Positions 27,146 to 36,948 of a DNA stretch of 64,000 nt are shown in pieces (position 1 is the stretch's first letter; each line of letters starts with the position of its first letter). The position numbers were made by a program, and so were the translations under genes. The notes below the pieces were generated by a model that worked only from the letters and a program-made list of their open reading frames with translations, ran no database searches and was not told the origin of the DNA. Source of the stretch: an uncultured bacterium (GTDB taxonomy: Bacteria; Cyanobacteriota; Vampirovibrionia; Gastranaerophilales; Gastranaerophilaceae); assembly GCA_949290355.1 (NCBI GenBank), contig CASERN010000011.1, forward strand, positions 966,764-1,030,763. The letters run 5' to 3'.

Positions 27146-28045
27146 ATGAAATTGAAAAAATTTTTCAACTTTTCTAATGCAAAAAAAATAAAAAAAGAAA
27201 AAATTAATAGAGATATATGGCTAATTACAGGTTGTGCTTCTGGAATAGGATATGAATTATGCATTGAATTATTAAAAAGAGGATATAAAGTTGCAGCTGG
27301 ATTAAGAAATAAAGAACGTCTTGATAATATACGAGAAAAATATCCTGAACAACTACTGCTTTTAGAAATGGATGTTACAGATGAGATACAAGTAACAAAC
27401 GGTATTAAAGAAGTTATATCAAAATATGGAAAAATAGATGTCCTTATAAATAATGCCGGAATTAGCCACTTTGGAACAATTGAAGAAACTTGCCTTACTG
27501 ACATAAAAGAAGTTTTTGATACTAATTTTTTAGGATATGTTTGTGTAACTAAAGCAGTACTACCTTATATGAGGAAGCAAAAAAATGGCTTAATTATAAA
27601 TATTTCCTCTGTATGTGGCTTGGAAGCTTTTCCTGGAGTAACCTATTACAGTGCTTCCAAATTCGCAATAGAAGGATTCTCTGAAGCCCTAAGAAAAGAA
27701 GTTAAAGATTTGAATATTAATGTAATGTGTGTAAATCTATCAACTGCTAGAACACCTTTATCAATTAAATTAAAATACAATAAACCTCAAATAAGTGAAT
27801 ATCAAAAAATATTACATTGCGGAATTAATACAATCGAAAATGAATTAGAATATAAAAACTCAAAAGTATGTCCACAAAAAGTAGCTAAATCAATAATTTC
27901 TGAAGCAGAATTCTCAAATAAGACTAATTTATACTTAGGAAGTGAATGTATAAATATAGCTATTAATAAATATAAAAACATATTAAAAGAGTTAAAAAAA
28001 CAGAAAAAATTTCAACATGATGTTGAATATACAGATGGAGAATAA
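27146..28045 (+). CDS. Short-chain dehydrogenase/reductase
   Basis: 299 residues. A basic N-terminal extension of ~22 residues precedes the Rossmann motif TGCASGIG (28-35); NNAG (about 108) and the YxxxK active site in YYSASK (about 168-173) are present, so it is a classical NAD(P)-dependent SDR. The gene starts directly after the radical SAM stop, showing translational coupling. The substrate is probably a sugar nucleotide or a lipid intermediate of the cluster, by context only. Confidence 0.9.
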   Translation: MKLKKFFNFSNAKKIKKEKINRDIWLITGCASGIGYELCIELLKRGYKVAAGLRNKERLDNIREKYPEQLLLLEMDVTDEIQVTNGIKEVISKYGKIDVLINNAGISHFGTIEETCLTDIKEVFDTNFLGYVCVTKAVLPYMRKQKNGLIINISSVCGLEAFPGVTYYSASKFAIEGFSEALRKEVKDLNINVMCVNLSTARTPLSIKLKYNKPQISEYQKILHCGINTIENELEYKNSKVCPQKVAKSIISEAEFSNKTNLYLGSECINIAINKYKNILKELKKQKKFQHDVEYTDGE

Positions 28046-29359
28046 ATGGCTAAAATATTTTTATCTTTCTTTTCTGGTGTAAATGATCCAAATAATGAAA
28101 AAGCAATACCATGTTTTTATGAAAGTTTTATTAAGGGATTACAAAATAGTGGAAACGAAATTTTAGCATTTGTATCAAAAACATTTAATAAAGATTTCAA
28201 AGACATTCCGCAAGATTTATTAAAAGAAATTCAAAATTTTAATCCTGATTTTATATTTTTGTTTAACAATGCATTTTATGATATATCAAGTTATTTTGAA
28301 TGTCCCATATTCATTTATGAGGTAGATTCTCCATTATATTATTCAAATAAAAAAGCTTTGATAAAAAATATTGAAAGATATAAATTTATATGTGCGCAAG
28401 AAGAATCTTTAAATATTTTAAAATGCAAATACAAAGTAAAAGATAAAAATATAATTAATGTACCATTTTTTTCAGAAATCCAAAACGAAAATATCAATGT
28501 TGAACAAAATATTAGTTTTATAGGTACAAAATTTACTTCATCCGTAAAAAAATCTCCATACGCAGAGTTTATGACAAATCAACCTAATAAAATGGAAATT
28601 GAACAATATGCAACATTAATAAATAGTATCTCTAAAGAACCTTTTCTAACTCAAAAAGAATTATTTGATAAATTTAATATTAACTCTGATTTAATAAAGA
28701 AAAATTTTAATACAGATGAAATTATTTTTTATCTTTCTGATTACAACAGAGTAAAAACACTTTCTTGCGTATCTGACTTAGGATTAAAAATATATGGCAC
28801 ACAAAATTGGATTAATGACTACTACAATGAACCTTATTTAATCCTTAATTTTGATAGAACGCCAATATATTCAATAAAACATAATCAAGACATTTATAAT
28901 TCATCAAAAATAGGAATAAATATAAACCACCTCCAAGCTAAACAATGTTTTTCTTGGAGAGTTTGCGATATTATGGCATCAGGAGCGTGTCTGGTAAGTG
29001 AATACAAGCCGGATCTTATCAAATACTTTCCGAATATTAATCTTCCAACATTTAATACACCATATGAAGCAAGAGAGCTATGTATTAAACTAATCAAAAA
29101 CGAAAACATGCGAAAAGACATAGTCTCAGCTTCAAATGAAATTATTAATAAAAATTTCCGCTTTATAAATATAAAAGATATAATTGAAGATTATTTTAAT
29201 ATTTCTCTTTCAGGAGAAAAAGTATCTACGAAAATTATTATTGAAAAAGTAGACAAAAATAAATTAAATAAAACTTTAATAAAAAAAATTTGTTGTAATT
29301 GCTATAGCAAATTAAAAAGAGAATTAAACAAAATAGGGAATTCCCCCAGATCTTCTTAA
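28046..29359 (+). CDS. CgeB-like glycosyltransferase
   Basis: 437 residues. The N-terminal part (ISSYFECPIFIYEVDSPLYY) and the C-terminal GT-B half (IGININH, FSWRVCDIMASGACLVSEY, NTPYEARELCIKLI) match the CgeB/DUF3880-type glycosyltransferases found in spore, maturation and glycan loci. Adjacent stop and start with the SDR gene (no gap) indicate co-translation. The C-terminal ~50 residues are basic and Lys-rich. Donor and acceptor are unknown; probably adds a sugar to a surface glycan or flagellin/pilin-like protein. Confidence 0.8.
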   Translation: MAKIFLSFFSGVNDPNNEKAIPCFYESFIKGLQNSGNEILAFVSKTFNKDFKDIPQDLLKEIQNFNPDFIFLFNNAFYDISSYFECPIFIYEVDSPLYYSNKKALIKNIERYKFICAQEESLNILKCKYKVKDKNIINVPFFSEIQNENINVEQNISFIGTKFTSSVKKSPYAEFMTNQPNKMEIEQYATLINSISKEPFLTQKELFDKFNINSDLIKKNFNTDEIIFYLSDYNRVKTLSCVSDLGLKIYGTQNWINDYYNEPYLILNFDRTPIYSIKHNQDIYNSSKIGININHLQAKQCFSWRVCDIMASGACLVSEYKPDLIKYFPNINLPTFNTPYEARELCIKLIKNENMRKDIVSASNEIINKNFRFINIKDIIEDYFNISLSGEKVSTKIIIEKVDKNKLNKTLIKKICCNCYSKLKRELNKIGNSPRSS

Positions 29360-29360
29360 G

Positions 29361-29396
29361 AGGCTAATCTAGCCATTAGTCTAAAATTATATTTTT
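29361..29396 (+). terminator. Weak hairpin after the CgeB-like gene
   Basis: AGGCTAAT / ATTAG.CT imperfect stem with a T-run further on, between the CgeB-like gene and the DegT gene; may attenuate transcription within the cluster. Confidence 0.35.
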
Positions 29397-29454
29397 TACT
29401 TCTCTTAAAATTTTAATTACGATATAATAAAAATATATTATAAAAGGAGCTTTA

Positions 29455-30543
29455 ATGATTAAATTTTTAGATTTAGAAAAAGTTAATAATCGTTTTAGAG
29501 ATGAAATTGACTCTAGAATTAGCAGAATACTTGACAAGGGATGGTATTTGCAGGGAGAAGAAAATGAAACTTTTTCGGATAATTTTGCAAAATATTGCGG
29601 GACAAAATATTGTATAGGAGTTGCAAACGGTCTTGATGCTTTAAATCTTATCATCAAGTCTTTTGATTTTGGGCTAGGAGATGAGATTATCGTACCTGCA
29701 AACACATACATCGCAACAATTCTTGCAATTTCACAAAACGGATGTACTCCTGTTCTTGTAGAACCGGATATAAACACATATAATATTAATCCGGATTTGA
29801 TAGAAGAAAAAATTACAGACAAAACCAAAGCTATAATAATTGTTCACTTGTACGGTCAAGTTGTGCAAATGGAAAAAATTTGGGATTTGGCAAAAAAATA
29901 CAATCTTAAAGTAATTGAAGACTCTGCACAAGCACATGGAGCTTTCTATAAAAGCAAAAGAGTAGGAAACTTATCTGATGCTTCAGCATTTTCTTTCTAC
30001 CCTGGCAAAAACCTTGGTTGTATGGGAGATGGAGGATGTGTTACAACTAATAACGAAGAATTAGCCGCTAAAATAAAAGCGATTGCCAATTATGGAAGTG
30101 ATAGAAAATATCATCACATATATAAAGGGATAAATTCTCGTCTTGATGAAATTCAAGCTGCAGTATTAGATGTTAAATTAAAATATTTAGATAAAGATAA
30201 TGAAAAACGCAGAGAAGTCTCAAAATATTACAGAGACAATATACAAAACCCTAAAATAATTTTACCTAAAGTATATAATGAGAACTCTCACGTTTGGCAT
30301 ATTTTTGCAGTAAGAACTCAAGAGAGAGATAAATTCCAAAAATATTTGCAAGATAATGATATCCAAACAATCATTCATTATCCAACACCACCTCATAAGC
30401 AAGGTGCTTACAAAGAATGGAATAATTTATCTTTCCCAATATCTGAAGAAATACATAAAACAATAATAAGCTTACCAATTTCTCCTGTGATGACAATTGA
30501 AGAAATTAAAAAAGTTGTTGAGGTTATAAATGAATACAAATAA
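29455..30543 (+). CDS. DegT/DnrJ/EryC1/StrS aminotransferase
   Basis: 362 residues, family length. PLP lysine is Lys185 in [23 protein letters not shown] supplies the Asp that pairs with the pyridine nitrogen. With the FdtA-like isomerase it fits FdtB/QdtB, aminating dTDP-3-keto-6-deoxyhexose at C3 with glutamate as donor. A good AAAGGAG ribosome site precedes ATG 29455. Overlaps the GT2 gene by 14 bp. Placement three genes away from fdtA, with other genes inserted, is unusual. Confidence 0.93.
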   Translation: MIKFLDLEKVNNRFRDEIDSRISRILDKGWYLQGEENETFSDNFAKYCGTKYCIGVANGLDALNLIIKSFDFGLGDEIIVPANTYIATILAISQNGCTPVLVEPDINTYNINPDLIEEKITDKTKAIIIVHLYGQVVQMEKIWDLAKKYNLKVIEDSAQAHGAFYKSKRVGNLSDASAFSFYPGKNLGCMGDGGCVTTNNEELAAKIKAIANYGSDRKYHHIYKGINSRLDEIQAAVLDVKLKYLDKDNEKRREVSKYYRDNIQNPKIILPKVYNENSHVWHIFAVRTQERDKFQKYLQDNDIQTIIHYPTPPHKQGAYKEWNNLSFPISEEIHKTIISLPISPVMTIEEIKKVVEVINEYK

Positions 30544-31516
30544 TCTTGTATCGGTTATTATTCCTGCATATAATCATGAAAAATATGTACAAGAGACAAT
30601 ACAATCAATAATTAATCAAACATATAAAAATATTGAATTAATTATTATCAATGACGGTTCCAAAGATTCAACTTGGGAAAAAATAAATGAAATGAAATCT
30701 TTATGTGAACAAAGATTTTGTAGAGTATTATTTGAAAGCCAAGAAAATCAAGGCACTTGCATAACCCTTAATAAATTAATAAATCATTGTAAAGGAGATT
30801 ATATATATTTAATTGCCTCTGATGATATTGCAAAACCCAAAGCAATAGAAAAAGAATATAATTTTTTATCAAGCCACAAAGATTACGCTCTATGCGTAGG
30901 CAATAACGAATTTATAGATCAAAATTCGATAAGATGCTATTGGGGAAAAGAAAAAATTTTTGTATATAAAAAATCTAAAGCAAAATATAAAACATTTGGA
31001 GAATATTTACAAAAAGAAAATAGAATTAATTTTTTATCTGAAGAATTTGGTAAATATAATAAACTTTACTTTCGAAATTACATACCAAACGGCTACTTAA
31101 TTAGGAAATCAATATTTAATAAAATAGGACCATTCACCCCAGAAGCTCCATTAGAAGATTACTGGATGATGCTGCAAATTTCAAAATATGCAAAAATGAA
31201 ATATATAAATGAAATTTTATTTTCTTACAGATGGCACAATTCAAATACAGTTAAGAACAAAGAAAAAATGAAACAACTAACTCTTAAGACAAAACAATAT
31301 GAGAATATGTTATTAGAAAAAACAGATTTGGATACTGTATCACCTAACGTCAAAGAGACATTAATTTACGGTCGTTGTAATATTAAAATAGGAATTCCTA
31401 ATTACTTTGAAATTTGTACTTTTAAAAGAAAAGAACCTAAAAAAGTCAAAAATTTAGTATTTAAATTTAAAAATAAAATAGTATTTGCCATAGAATATGA
31501 AAATAAAATAAAATAA
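30530..31516 (+). CDS. Family 2 glycosyltransferase
   Basis: 328 residues, GT-A fold: [20 protein letters not shown] at the start, [11 protein letters not shown], and the D-x-D-like ASDDIAKP; the C-terminal part includes [13 protein letters not shown] and a [10 protein letters not shown] segment as in EpsJ/WfaP-like enzymes. No transmembrane helix, so a peripheral membrane or cytoplasmic enzyme adding sugars to a lipid-linked glycan. Last gene of the cluster, translationally coupled to the aminotransferase. Confidence 0.9.
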   Translation: MNTNNLVSVIIPAYNHEKYVQETIQSIINQTYKNIELIIINDGSKDSTWEKINEMKSLCEQRFCRVLFESQENQGTCITLNKLINHCKGDYIYLIASDDIAKPKAIEKEYNFLSSHKDYALCVGNNEFIDQNSIRCYWGKEKIFVYKKSKAKYKTFGEYLQKENRINFLSEEFGKYNKLYFRNYIPNGYLIRKSIFNKIGPFTPEAPLEDYWMMLQISKYAKMKYINEILFSYRWHNSNTVKNKEKMKQLTLKTKQYENMLLEKTDLDTVSPNVKETLIYGRCNIKIGIPNYFEICTFKRKEPKKVKNLVFKFKNKIVFAIEYENKIK

Positions 31517-31525
31517 AATAAATTA

Positions 31526-32053
31526 TTATAAACTTTTTATCACTCGACAAGGTGTCCCTACCGCTAGGACATCAGAAGGAATACTTGTTGACACAACGCT
31601 ACCGGCTCCAATCACTGAATTATCGCCAATAGTAACCCCAGGCAATACCGTTACATTCCCACATATCCAAACGTTATTACCTATTTTTATAGGTTTTGAC
31701 ATTTTTTCGCCCGCTTTTCTTTTCTCAGCAAAAAGTGGGTGAATAGATGTAAAAAAAGAACAATTAGGACCTATTAACACATCATCTCCAAAAATTACTT
31801 TATTTTCATCTTATATTAATAAATTATGATTTGAGTAAAAATTTTCTCCAATTTCAATATTATAACCATAATCACACATAAAAGGTTGTTCAATTAAAAA
31901 TATAGATCTTGTTTTGCCTAATATACTTTTAATCAAATCAATACGAGTACCGAGCATTTCCGGAGAAACAGTATTGTACTTATGACAAATAGATTTACAC
32001 CAAATTCTATCAAAAAAATTTTTCTTTTCGAGATCTTCTTTTGAATTAAACAT
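31526..32053 (-). pseudogene. Maltose/galactoside O-acetyltransferase-like, broken by in-frame TAA
   Basis: Two frame-matched halves (31814-32053 and 31526-31810) make one ~175-residue hexapeptide acetyltransferase of the Maa/LacA/NodL type: an N-terminal Maa-like helix pair (ILGKTRSIFLIEQPFMCDYG) and a beta-helix ending VGTPCRVIKSL. A single TAA (31811-31813) interrupts the frame between NLLI and DENKVIFGDDV; no frame change is needed to join them. The natural residue there could be Leu (TTA to TAA). It could still be a read-through or sequencing artefact. Convergent with the glycan cluster, so it may be a decaying member of it. Confidence 0.8.
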
Positions 32054-32157
32054 ATTAAAAAACTTTTATTAATATTACTATAAGAACCAAATATCCTTAT
32101 AATAACTCATTAAATATTGTTTTTACTCGGTAAAACAGCTAATATACAATTAAAGAA

Positions 32158-32622
32158 TTATTGTAATCCTAATCTTTTTTTTACTGAAATGATTTTAATC
32201 ATATTGTCAAAATATTGCGGGCAATAATCATATGGAGTCATTAATTGGGCTGTATTATGAAGTTCCTTTGATGCAGTTTCTCTATCATACATGTCATTTA
32301 CGTATGTATTAATAACCAAAAGTAATGAAACTGTGGAAGAATCTAAAACGGAACAATATTTTTCATCTTGTGAATTAATTGCTTTATTTTTATTTTCTTT
32401 CAACAACTCATTACAGTCAGAATTTCTTTTTTTTATAAATTTAAATTTACTAAAAGGATTTATATTCTTTTCAATCAACTTAACTACTAATTCATCATCT
32501 TGACAGATATTAAGATTATCAAGTTTTCTTGAATTAGAAATATGGTAATAAACACCATAACCCAAACCAACTAAAACTAATAAAGATATTAAACTTGCAA
32601 AAATTTTCAAACAAACCTTCAT
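32158..32622 (-). CDS. Membrane-anchored small protein, unknown function
   Basis: 154 residues with one N-terminal membrane helix (about 6-26) and a cysteine-containing soluble domain (Cys at about 40, 70, 90 and 133) presumably outside the cytoplasm. No family recognised. Followed on the minus strand by the broken acetyltransferase after about 100 bp. Confidence 0.5.
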   Translation of the reverse strand: MKVCLKIFASLISLLVLVGLGYGVYYHISNSRKLDNLNICQDDELVVKLIEKNINPFSKFKFIKKRNSDCNELLKENKNKAINSQDEKYCSVLDSSTVSLLLVINTYVNDMYDRETASKELHNTAQLMTPYDYCPQYFDNMIKIISVKKRLGLQ

Positions 32623-32717
32623 AACATCAATAATCTGATATTACAATGAATTTGTCAATATTATAAATAAAATATTGCATTATTTTATTGTTTAGAATAA
32701 TATAAAGTTGCACTCAC

Positions 32718-32788
32718 TCCCGGATCGTCTAGTGGCAGGACTGAAGATTCTGGCTCTTCCAACGGTGGTTCGAATCCATCTCCGGGAA
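32718..32788 (+). tRNA. tRNA-Gln (anticodon CTG)
   Basis: Acceptor stem TCCCGGA/TCCGGGA, anticodon stem GAAGA/TCTTC with loop TTCTGGC giving CTG at 32750-32752, and the T arm GGTTCGAATCC within GATGG-like pairing. No CCA encoded, unlike the tRNA-Asn in this window. Directly followed by a T-run (32791-32797) that can terminate transcription. Confidence 0.93.
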
Positions 32789-32852
32789 ATTTTTTTTATA
32801 ATCTTTATTAATTACTAACAAAAAATTTTTTTAGCTGTATTTTATATAACAT

Positions 32853-33134
32853 ATGAAAAATTGTAGTATTCAACCAATATCTTTTAAAAGCACATACACT
32901 GTTGATACAAATACTGCTGTATCAAGAAATCAGCTTTTTACCTTGGGCGCGCTCATGAACAATTTTTGGATTAATGGCGCTGGAAACACTTTCAATAGAG
33001 TTAAAAGCCGTGGCGTATACGGGAAAGTGGACATTAATGTAAAAGACTATAAAGATAAATCTTTTGAATCAGTCTTGAAAAATAACAATATTTCATACAA
33101 AAAGAAAGATAACAACATTAACTACAGTGCTTAA
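32853..33134 (+). CDS. Small protein with SFKS leader, unknown function
   Basis: 93 residues, basic, no signal peptide. The N-terminus QPISFKSTYTVD resembles the SFKG-type leaders in other unknown proteins here. The C-terminal region (SFESVLKNNNISYKKKDNN) looks like a short alpha/beta hairpin domain. Start has no strong ribosome site; it begins 65 bp after tRNA-Gln. Convergent with mnmG. Confidence 0.45.
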   Translation: MKNCSIQPISFKSTYTVDTNTAVSRNQLFTLGALMNNFWINGAGNTFNRVKSRGVYGKVDINVKDYKDKSFESVLKNNNISYKKKDNNINYSA

Positions 33135-33171
33135 TATTTTTTCTTTATCCTATATGAGAATAATTAAAACA

Positions 33172-35055
33172 CTACACTTTAGATAATTGTCTGCGTTCAA
33201 GCATTACCATTAAAATTGAAATGTCAGCGGGTTTTACCCCTCCTATGCGAGAAGCTTGAGCTAAAGTTTTAGGTCTTATTTTTGATAATTTATCTCTTGT
33301 TTCCGACGAAATATGCTCAACCTTTGAATAATCAATATCATCAGGAATTTTAAATTTATCTAGTTTTGATGCCTGCTCAACTTGAAATTCTTGACGTTTT
33401 AAATATCCATCGTACTTAACTAATATCTCAACTTGTTCTGATACATCAAAAGGAATATCCAAATCTTTTGTTTCTTGATCAAGCTCTTTCAATACATCAT
33501 AATTAATATTAGGACGCTTAAGCAGTTCAGAAATTCGCATCCCCCTATCTAGATGTTCTCCGTATTTTGAAAGTATATTATTTGTTTCAACAGTTGCAGA
33601 AATTTTTGAATCTTTTATCCTTAATAATTCTTTCTCAATAGCTATTTGCTTATCTTTGAAAATCGAAAACTGAGCATCATCAATTAATCCTATTTTTTTA
33701 CCGATAGGAGTTAATCTGGCATCTGCATTATCCTGTCTTAAAAGTAAACGGTATTCCGATCTTGATGTAAGCATTCTATAAGGATCTTGAATGTCTTTTG
33801 TTACAAGATCATCAATTAAAGTTCCGATATAAGACGAACTCCTTGACAATTCAAGCATTTCCGAGCCGTTAATATAATTAAAAGCATTGATACCTGCAAT
33901 TAATCCTTGTGCTGCAGCCTCTTCATATCCGCTGGTACCATTTATCTGTCCACCTAAAAACAAACCTTTAATTTTTTTAGACATCAATGAATGAGTGGTC
34001 TGCACAGCAGGAACATAATCATATTCAACAGCATATGCAGGTTTTATAACATGAGCTTTTTCTAATCCAGGTAAAGTCCTAAGCATTTTTACCTGAACAT
34101 CAGCAGGTAGACTGCTTGAAAAACCTTGTATATACACTTCATAAGTTCCTAATCCTTCAGGTTCTATAAAAATATGATGAGAAGGATTTTCACTAAATCT
34201 TACAACTTTATCTTCAATTGATGGACAATAACGAGGTCCTACACCATGAATTAACCCTTGAAACATAGGAGATTTATCCAAATTAGCTCGGATTATTGCA
34301 TGAGTCTCCTCATTAGTTCTGGTCAAGTAACAAGGATATTGTTTTCTTATGGGGCGATTAGGTTTAAATGAATAAAAATGTAAAGTCTCATCACCTGGCT
34401 GTATAGTCATTTTAGAATAGTCAATTGTTCTTTTATCAACTCTTGGAGGAGTACCTGTTTTCAACTTTTTAATTTCAATTCCATGCTTAATTAATGATTC
34501 AGAAAGTCCATAAGCAGCTTTTTCACCCAGTCTCCCTGCACTATATGAACGAAGTCCGACAAAAATTCTACCGTTTAAAGATGTACCGGTAGTCAATACA
34601 ACAGCTCTAGCAGAATACTCTATACCAAATTCATCAATAGCTCCGACAACTTCGTCATTTTCTACCAACAAATCAGTGATACAAGCCTGACGTAAATATA
34701 TATTAGAATTATTTTCAATAATATTTCTCATGTAATCCATATATTGTTTTTTATCAGACTGCGCTCTTAATGCTCTTACGGCAGGGCCTTTAGAAGAATT
34801 TAACATTTTCATCTGTATATAAGTTGCATCAGTTACTTCTCCCATAACTCCGCCTAAAGCATCAATTTCTCTAACTAAAGTAGATTTTGCAGGCCCACCA
34901 ACTGCGGGATTGCAAGGCATTAATGCTATGTGGTCAACATTCAAAGTTGCAAGTAAGACTTTTAATCCCAGTCTTGCACAAGATATTGCGGCTTCACAAC
35001 CTGCATGACCTGCACCTACTACTATTACATCATACTTATTATTAAGATAATTCAT
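33172..35055 (-). CDS. mnmG: tRNA uridine 5-carboxymethylaminomethyl modification enzyme MnmG/GidA
   Basis: 627 residues, full length. N-terminal dinucleotide motif GAGHAGCE (14-21) binds FAD; conserved MPCNPAVGGPAKS and the C-terminal helical domain (YDGYLKRQE...) are present. With MnmE it installs the cmnm5 group at U34 of tRNAs using glycine and methylene-THF. mnmE is not in the window. Transcribed alone. Confidence 0.98.
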   Translation of the reverse strand: MNYLNNKYDVIVVGAGHAGCEAAISCARLGLKVLLATLNVDHIALMPCNPAVGGPAKSTLVREIDALGGVMGEVTDATYIQMKMLNSSKGPAVRALRAQSDKKQYMDYMRNIIENNSNIYLRQACITDLLVENDEVVGAIDEFGIEYSARAVVLTTGTSLNGRIFVGLRSYSAGRLGEKAAYGLSESLIKHGIEIKKLKTGTPPRVDKRTIDYSKMTIQPGDETLHFYSFKPNRPIRKQYPCYLTRTNEETHAIIRANLDKSPMFQGLIHGVGPRYCPSIEDKVVRFSENPSHHIFIEPEGLGTYEVYIQGFSSSLPADVQVKMLRTLPGLEKAHVIKPAYAVEYDYVPAVQTTHSLMSKKIKGLFLGGQINGTSGYEEAAAQGLIAGINAFNYINGSEMLELSRSSSYIGTLIDDLVTKDIQDPYRMLTSRSEYRLLLRQDNADARLTPIGKKIGLIDDAQFSIFKDKQIAIEKELLRIKDSKISATVETNNILSKYGEHLDRGMRISELLKRPNINYDVLKELDQETKDLDIPFDVSEQVEILVKYDGYLKRQEFQVEQASKLDKFKIPDDIDYSKVEHISSETRDKLSKIRPKTLAQASRIGGVKPADISILMVMLERRQLSKV

Positions 35056-35243
35056 ACATAACTTCCCTAATCGGCTACATAAGGTATTATATTACAAATA
35101 AAAATAATCTTTAGCAAAAGTTAAAATAGATTAACCTATTATCTACACCACATGGATGATATTAATTTAAATTAGTAAAGATTAATATAATTTATAACGA
35201 GATAATAAAATACACATAGAAAAACACATCTTATTGGAGCTCA

Positions 35244-36905
35244 TTGATGTCAGATCAGATTTTACTACAGCCGATAATTGCGGCAAATACAACTAAAGCT
35301 AAAGAATCACTAGAAAAAGCAAGAATAGCACATGAAAGGTATCTCATTCGCCAGCAAAATAATGATTTGCAGGAAGCTATAGAATATTATATTGATGCTG
35401 TAAAATATGATCCATCAATGCCTGAAGCATATTACAGACTTGCAACCTTAATGTGGGAACAGGGACAAATTAGTCTTGAAACTGCTATTGAACAATGTAA
35501 AACTGCAGTATCAATTGCCCCTAAAAATGTTAATGCCCACTTATACACGGGTTTTTTCATGAAACTTGCACAAGATTTTAAATCAGCAGAAGCAGAATTC
35601 AAATCCGCTATAAAAATGGGAAAACTAAAATCTGCAAGACCAAGATTAATTCTATCTCAATCTATTTTACAAAAAATTAATACAGAAAATGGTAATTTTT
35701 CAGATTATATTAGCTTTTTATATTATTTCTTATCTGGCACAATAATGCTTACTTGGGATAGAGCATCAATAAAAATGTTTTATAAAAACATGTCAGATGA
35801 TTTTTCTGTATTCACATACAATACTGTAGGAAAATTTCTTGAAAAGCTTAAGCTTTATCCTTCCGCTGAAAATTTATACAGACAAGCTATAACTGCAACT
35901 AACCATAGAGAAATTTTTTATAATAAAATGGGCGATTTAGCTCTTAAAAATAAAGAATTAGACTTAACTGTTGATTGTTACCGAAAAGTTCTAGAAGCAA
36001 ATCCAATAAATAGGGAAGTTTTAATAAAATTAGCTACAGTATTACAAACTTACTTTCCGGATAATACTGATGAAACAATTGATTGTTATGAAAAACTTCT
36101 TGAATTTGATATTGATACCCCTCAAATATATTATGAACTGGGACACTTATATCTAAAAAAAGAAGATAAAATTAATTCAATAAGCGCATTTAAACTTGCA
36201 CTTGAAAAAGATCCTGAAAATCCTTTTTATAATAATTCTCTTGCATATGCGTATTCAAAAGCAGAATTGTATGATGATGCAATAGAACATTACCAAAAAG
36301 CAATCACACTAAATCCTGATAAAGAATGGACATCAATAGTTTGCCAAGCATTAGGCTCAATATATGCGGAGGTAAAAGGAAATATCGAAGCTGCAATATC
36401 AACATATCAAGCAGGCATAATTTTAGACCCAAACAATTATGAATTATACCTATCTCTAGGAGATGTACACATGGCAGCTTATGATCTGGATAATGCAATA
36501 AGATCATATTGTGATGCAATAACTCTCAATCCTGAAGATTATAGAGGATATTCAAAAGCAGGTATTGCATTATGGGAAAAGGATTATTTAGAAGAAGCTT
36601 TAGTATCTTTCCACAAAGCAATTGATTTAAATCCTGATAATGAATATGCGCAAAATAATTTAGGGATACTATATCTTGACGGACTTGGCGATGCAGAAGA
36701 AGCTTTGGAATATTTTGAAAGCGCGATAGAATTAAATCCAAGTTATACTCTTGCATATTTCAATGCTGCAAGGGCATCACAAGCAATGGGATTCATAAAT
36801 GATGCAGCAAATTACTATCAAATGGCAATAGACTTAAACAAAATTACTCAAGATTTAGATGAAGACGATATTAGGACAAGACTACATAAACTTTTTGATA
36901 TTTAA
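35244..36905 (+). CDS. Tetratricopeptide-repeat protein
   Basis: 553 residues made of about ten TPR units (for example EAIEYYIDAVKYDPSMPEAY, DDAIEHYQKAITLNPD, EEALEYFESAIELNPSYTLA), with the repeat spacing of ~34 residues and the A/G-Y/F-P pattern. No signal peptide or transmembrane helix, so a cytoplasmic scaffold. It begins with a GGAG ribosome site. Partners cannot be read from the neighbourhood; no pilus or secretion genes are directly adjacent. Confidence 0.85.
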   Translation: MMSDQILLQPIIAANTTKAKESLEKARIAHERYLIRQQNNDLQEAIEYYIDAVKYDPSMPEAYYRLATLMWEQGQISLETAIEQCKTAVSIAPKNVNAHLYTGFFMKLAQDFKSAEAEFKSAIKMGKLKSARPRLILSQSILQKINTENGNFSDYISFLYYFLSGTIMLTWDRASIKMFYKNMSDDFSVFTYNTVGKFLEKLKLYPSAENLYRQAITATNHREIFYNKMGDLALKNKELDLTVDCYRKVLEANPINREVLIKLATVLQTYFPDNTDETIDCYEKLLEFDIDTPQIYYELGHLYLKKEDKINSISAFKLALEKDPENPFYNNSLAYAYSKAELYDDAIEHYQKAITLNPDKEWTSIVCQALGSIYAEVKGNIEAAISTYQAGIILDPNNYELYLSLGDVHMAAYDLDNAIRSYCDAITLNPEDYRGYSKAGIALWEKDYLEEALVSFHKAIDLNPDNEYAQNNLGILYLDGLGDAEEALEYFESAIELNPSYTLAYFNAARASQAMGFINDAANYYQMAIDLNKITQDLDEDDIRTRLHKLFDI

Positions 36906-36948
36906 TTTAATTTGAATAATATAATCATTCAACTCCCAGTCAAAAAAA

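Noticed and set aside
31526..32053. Two separate small acetyltransferase genes
   Set aside because: Both halves are in one frame and make a single known enzyme interrupted by one TAA.
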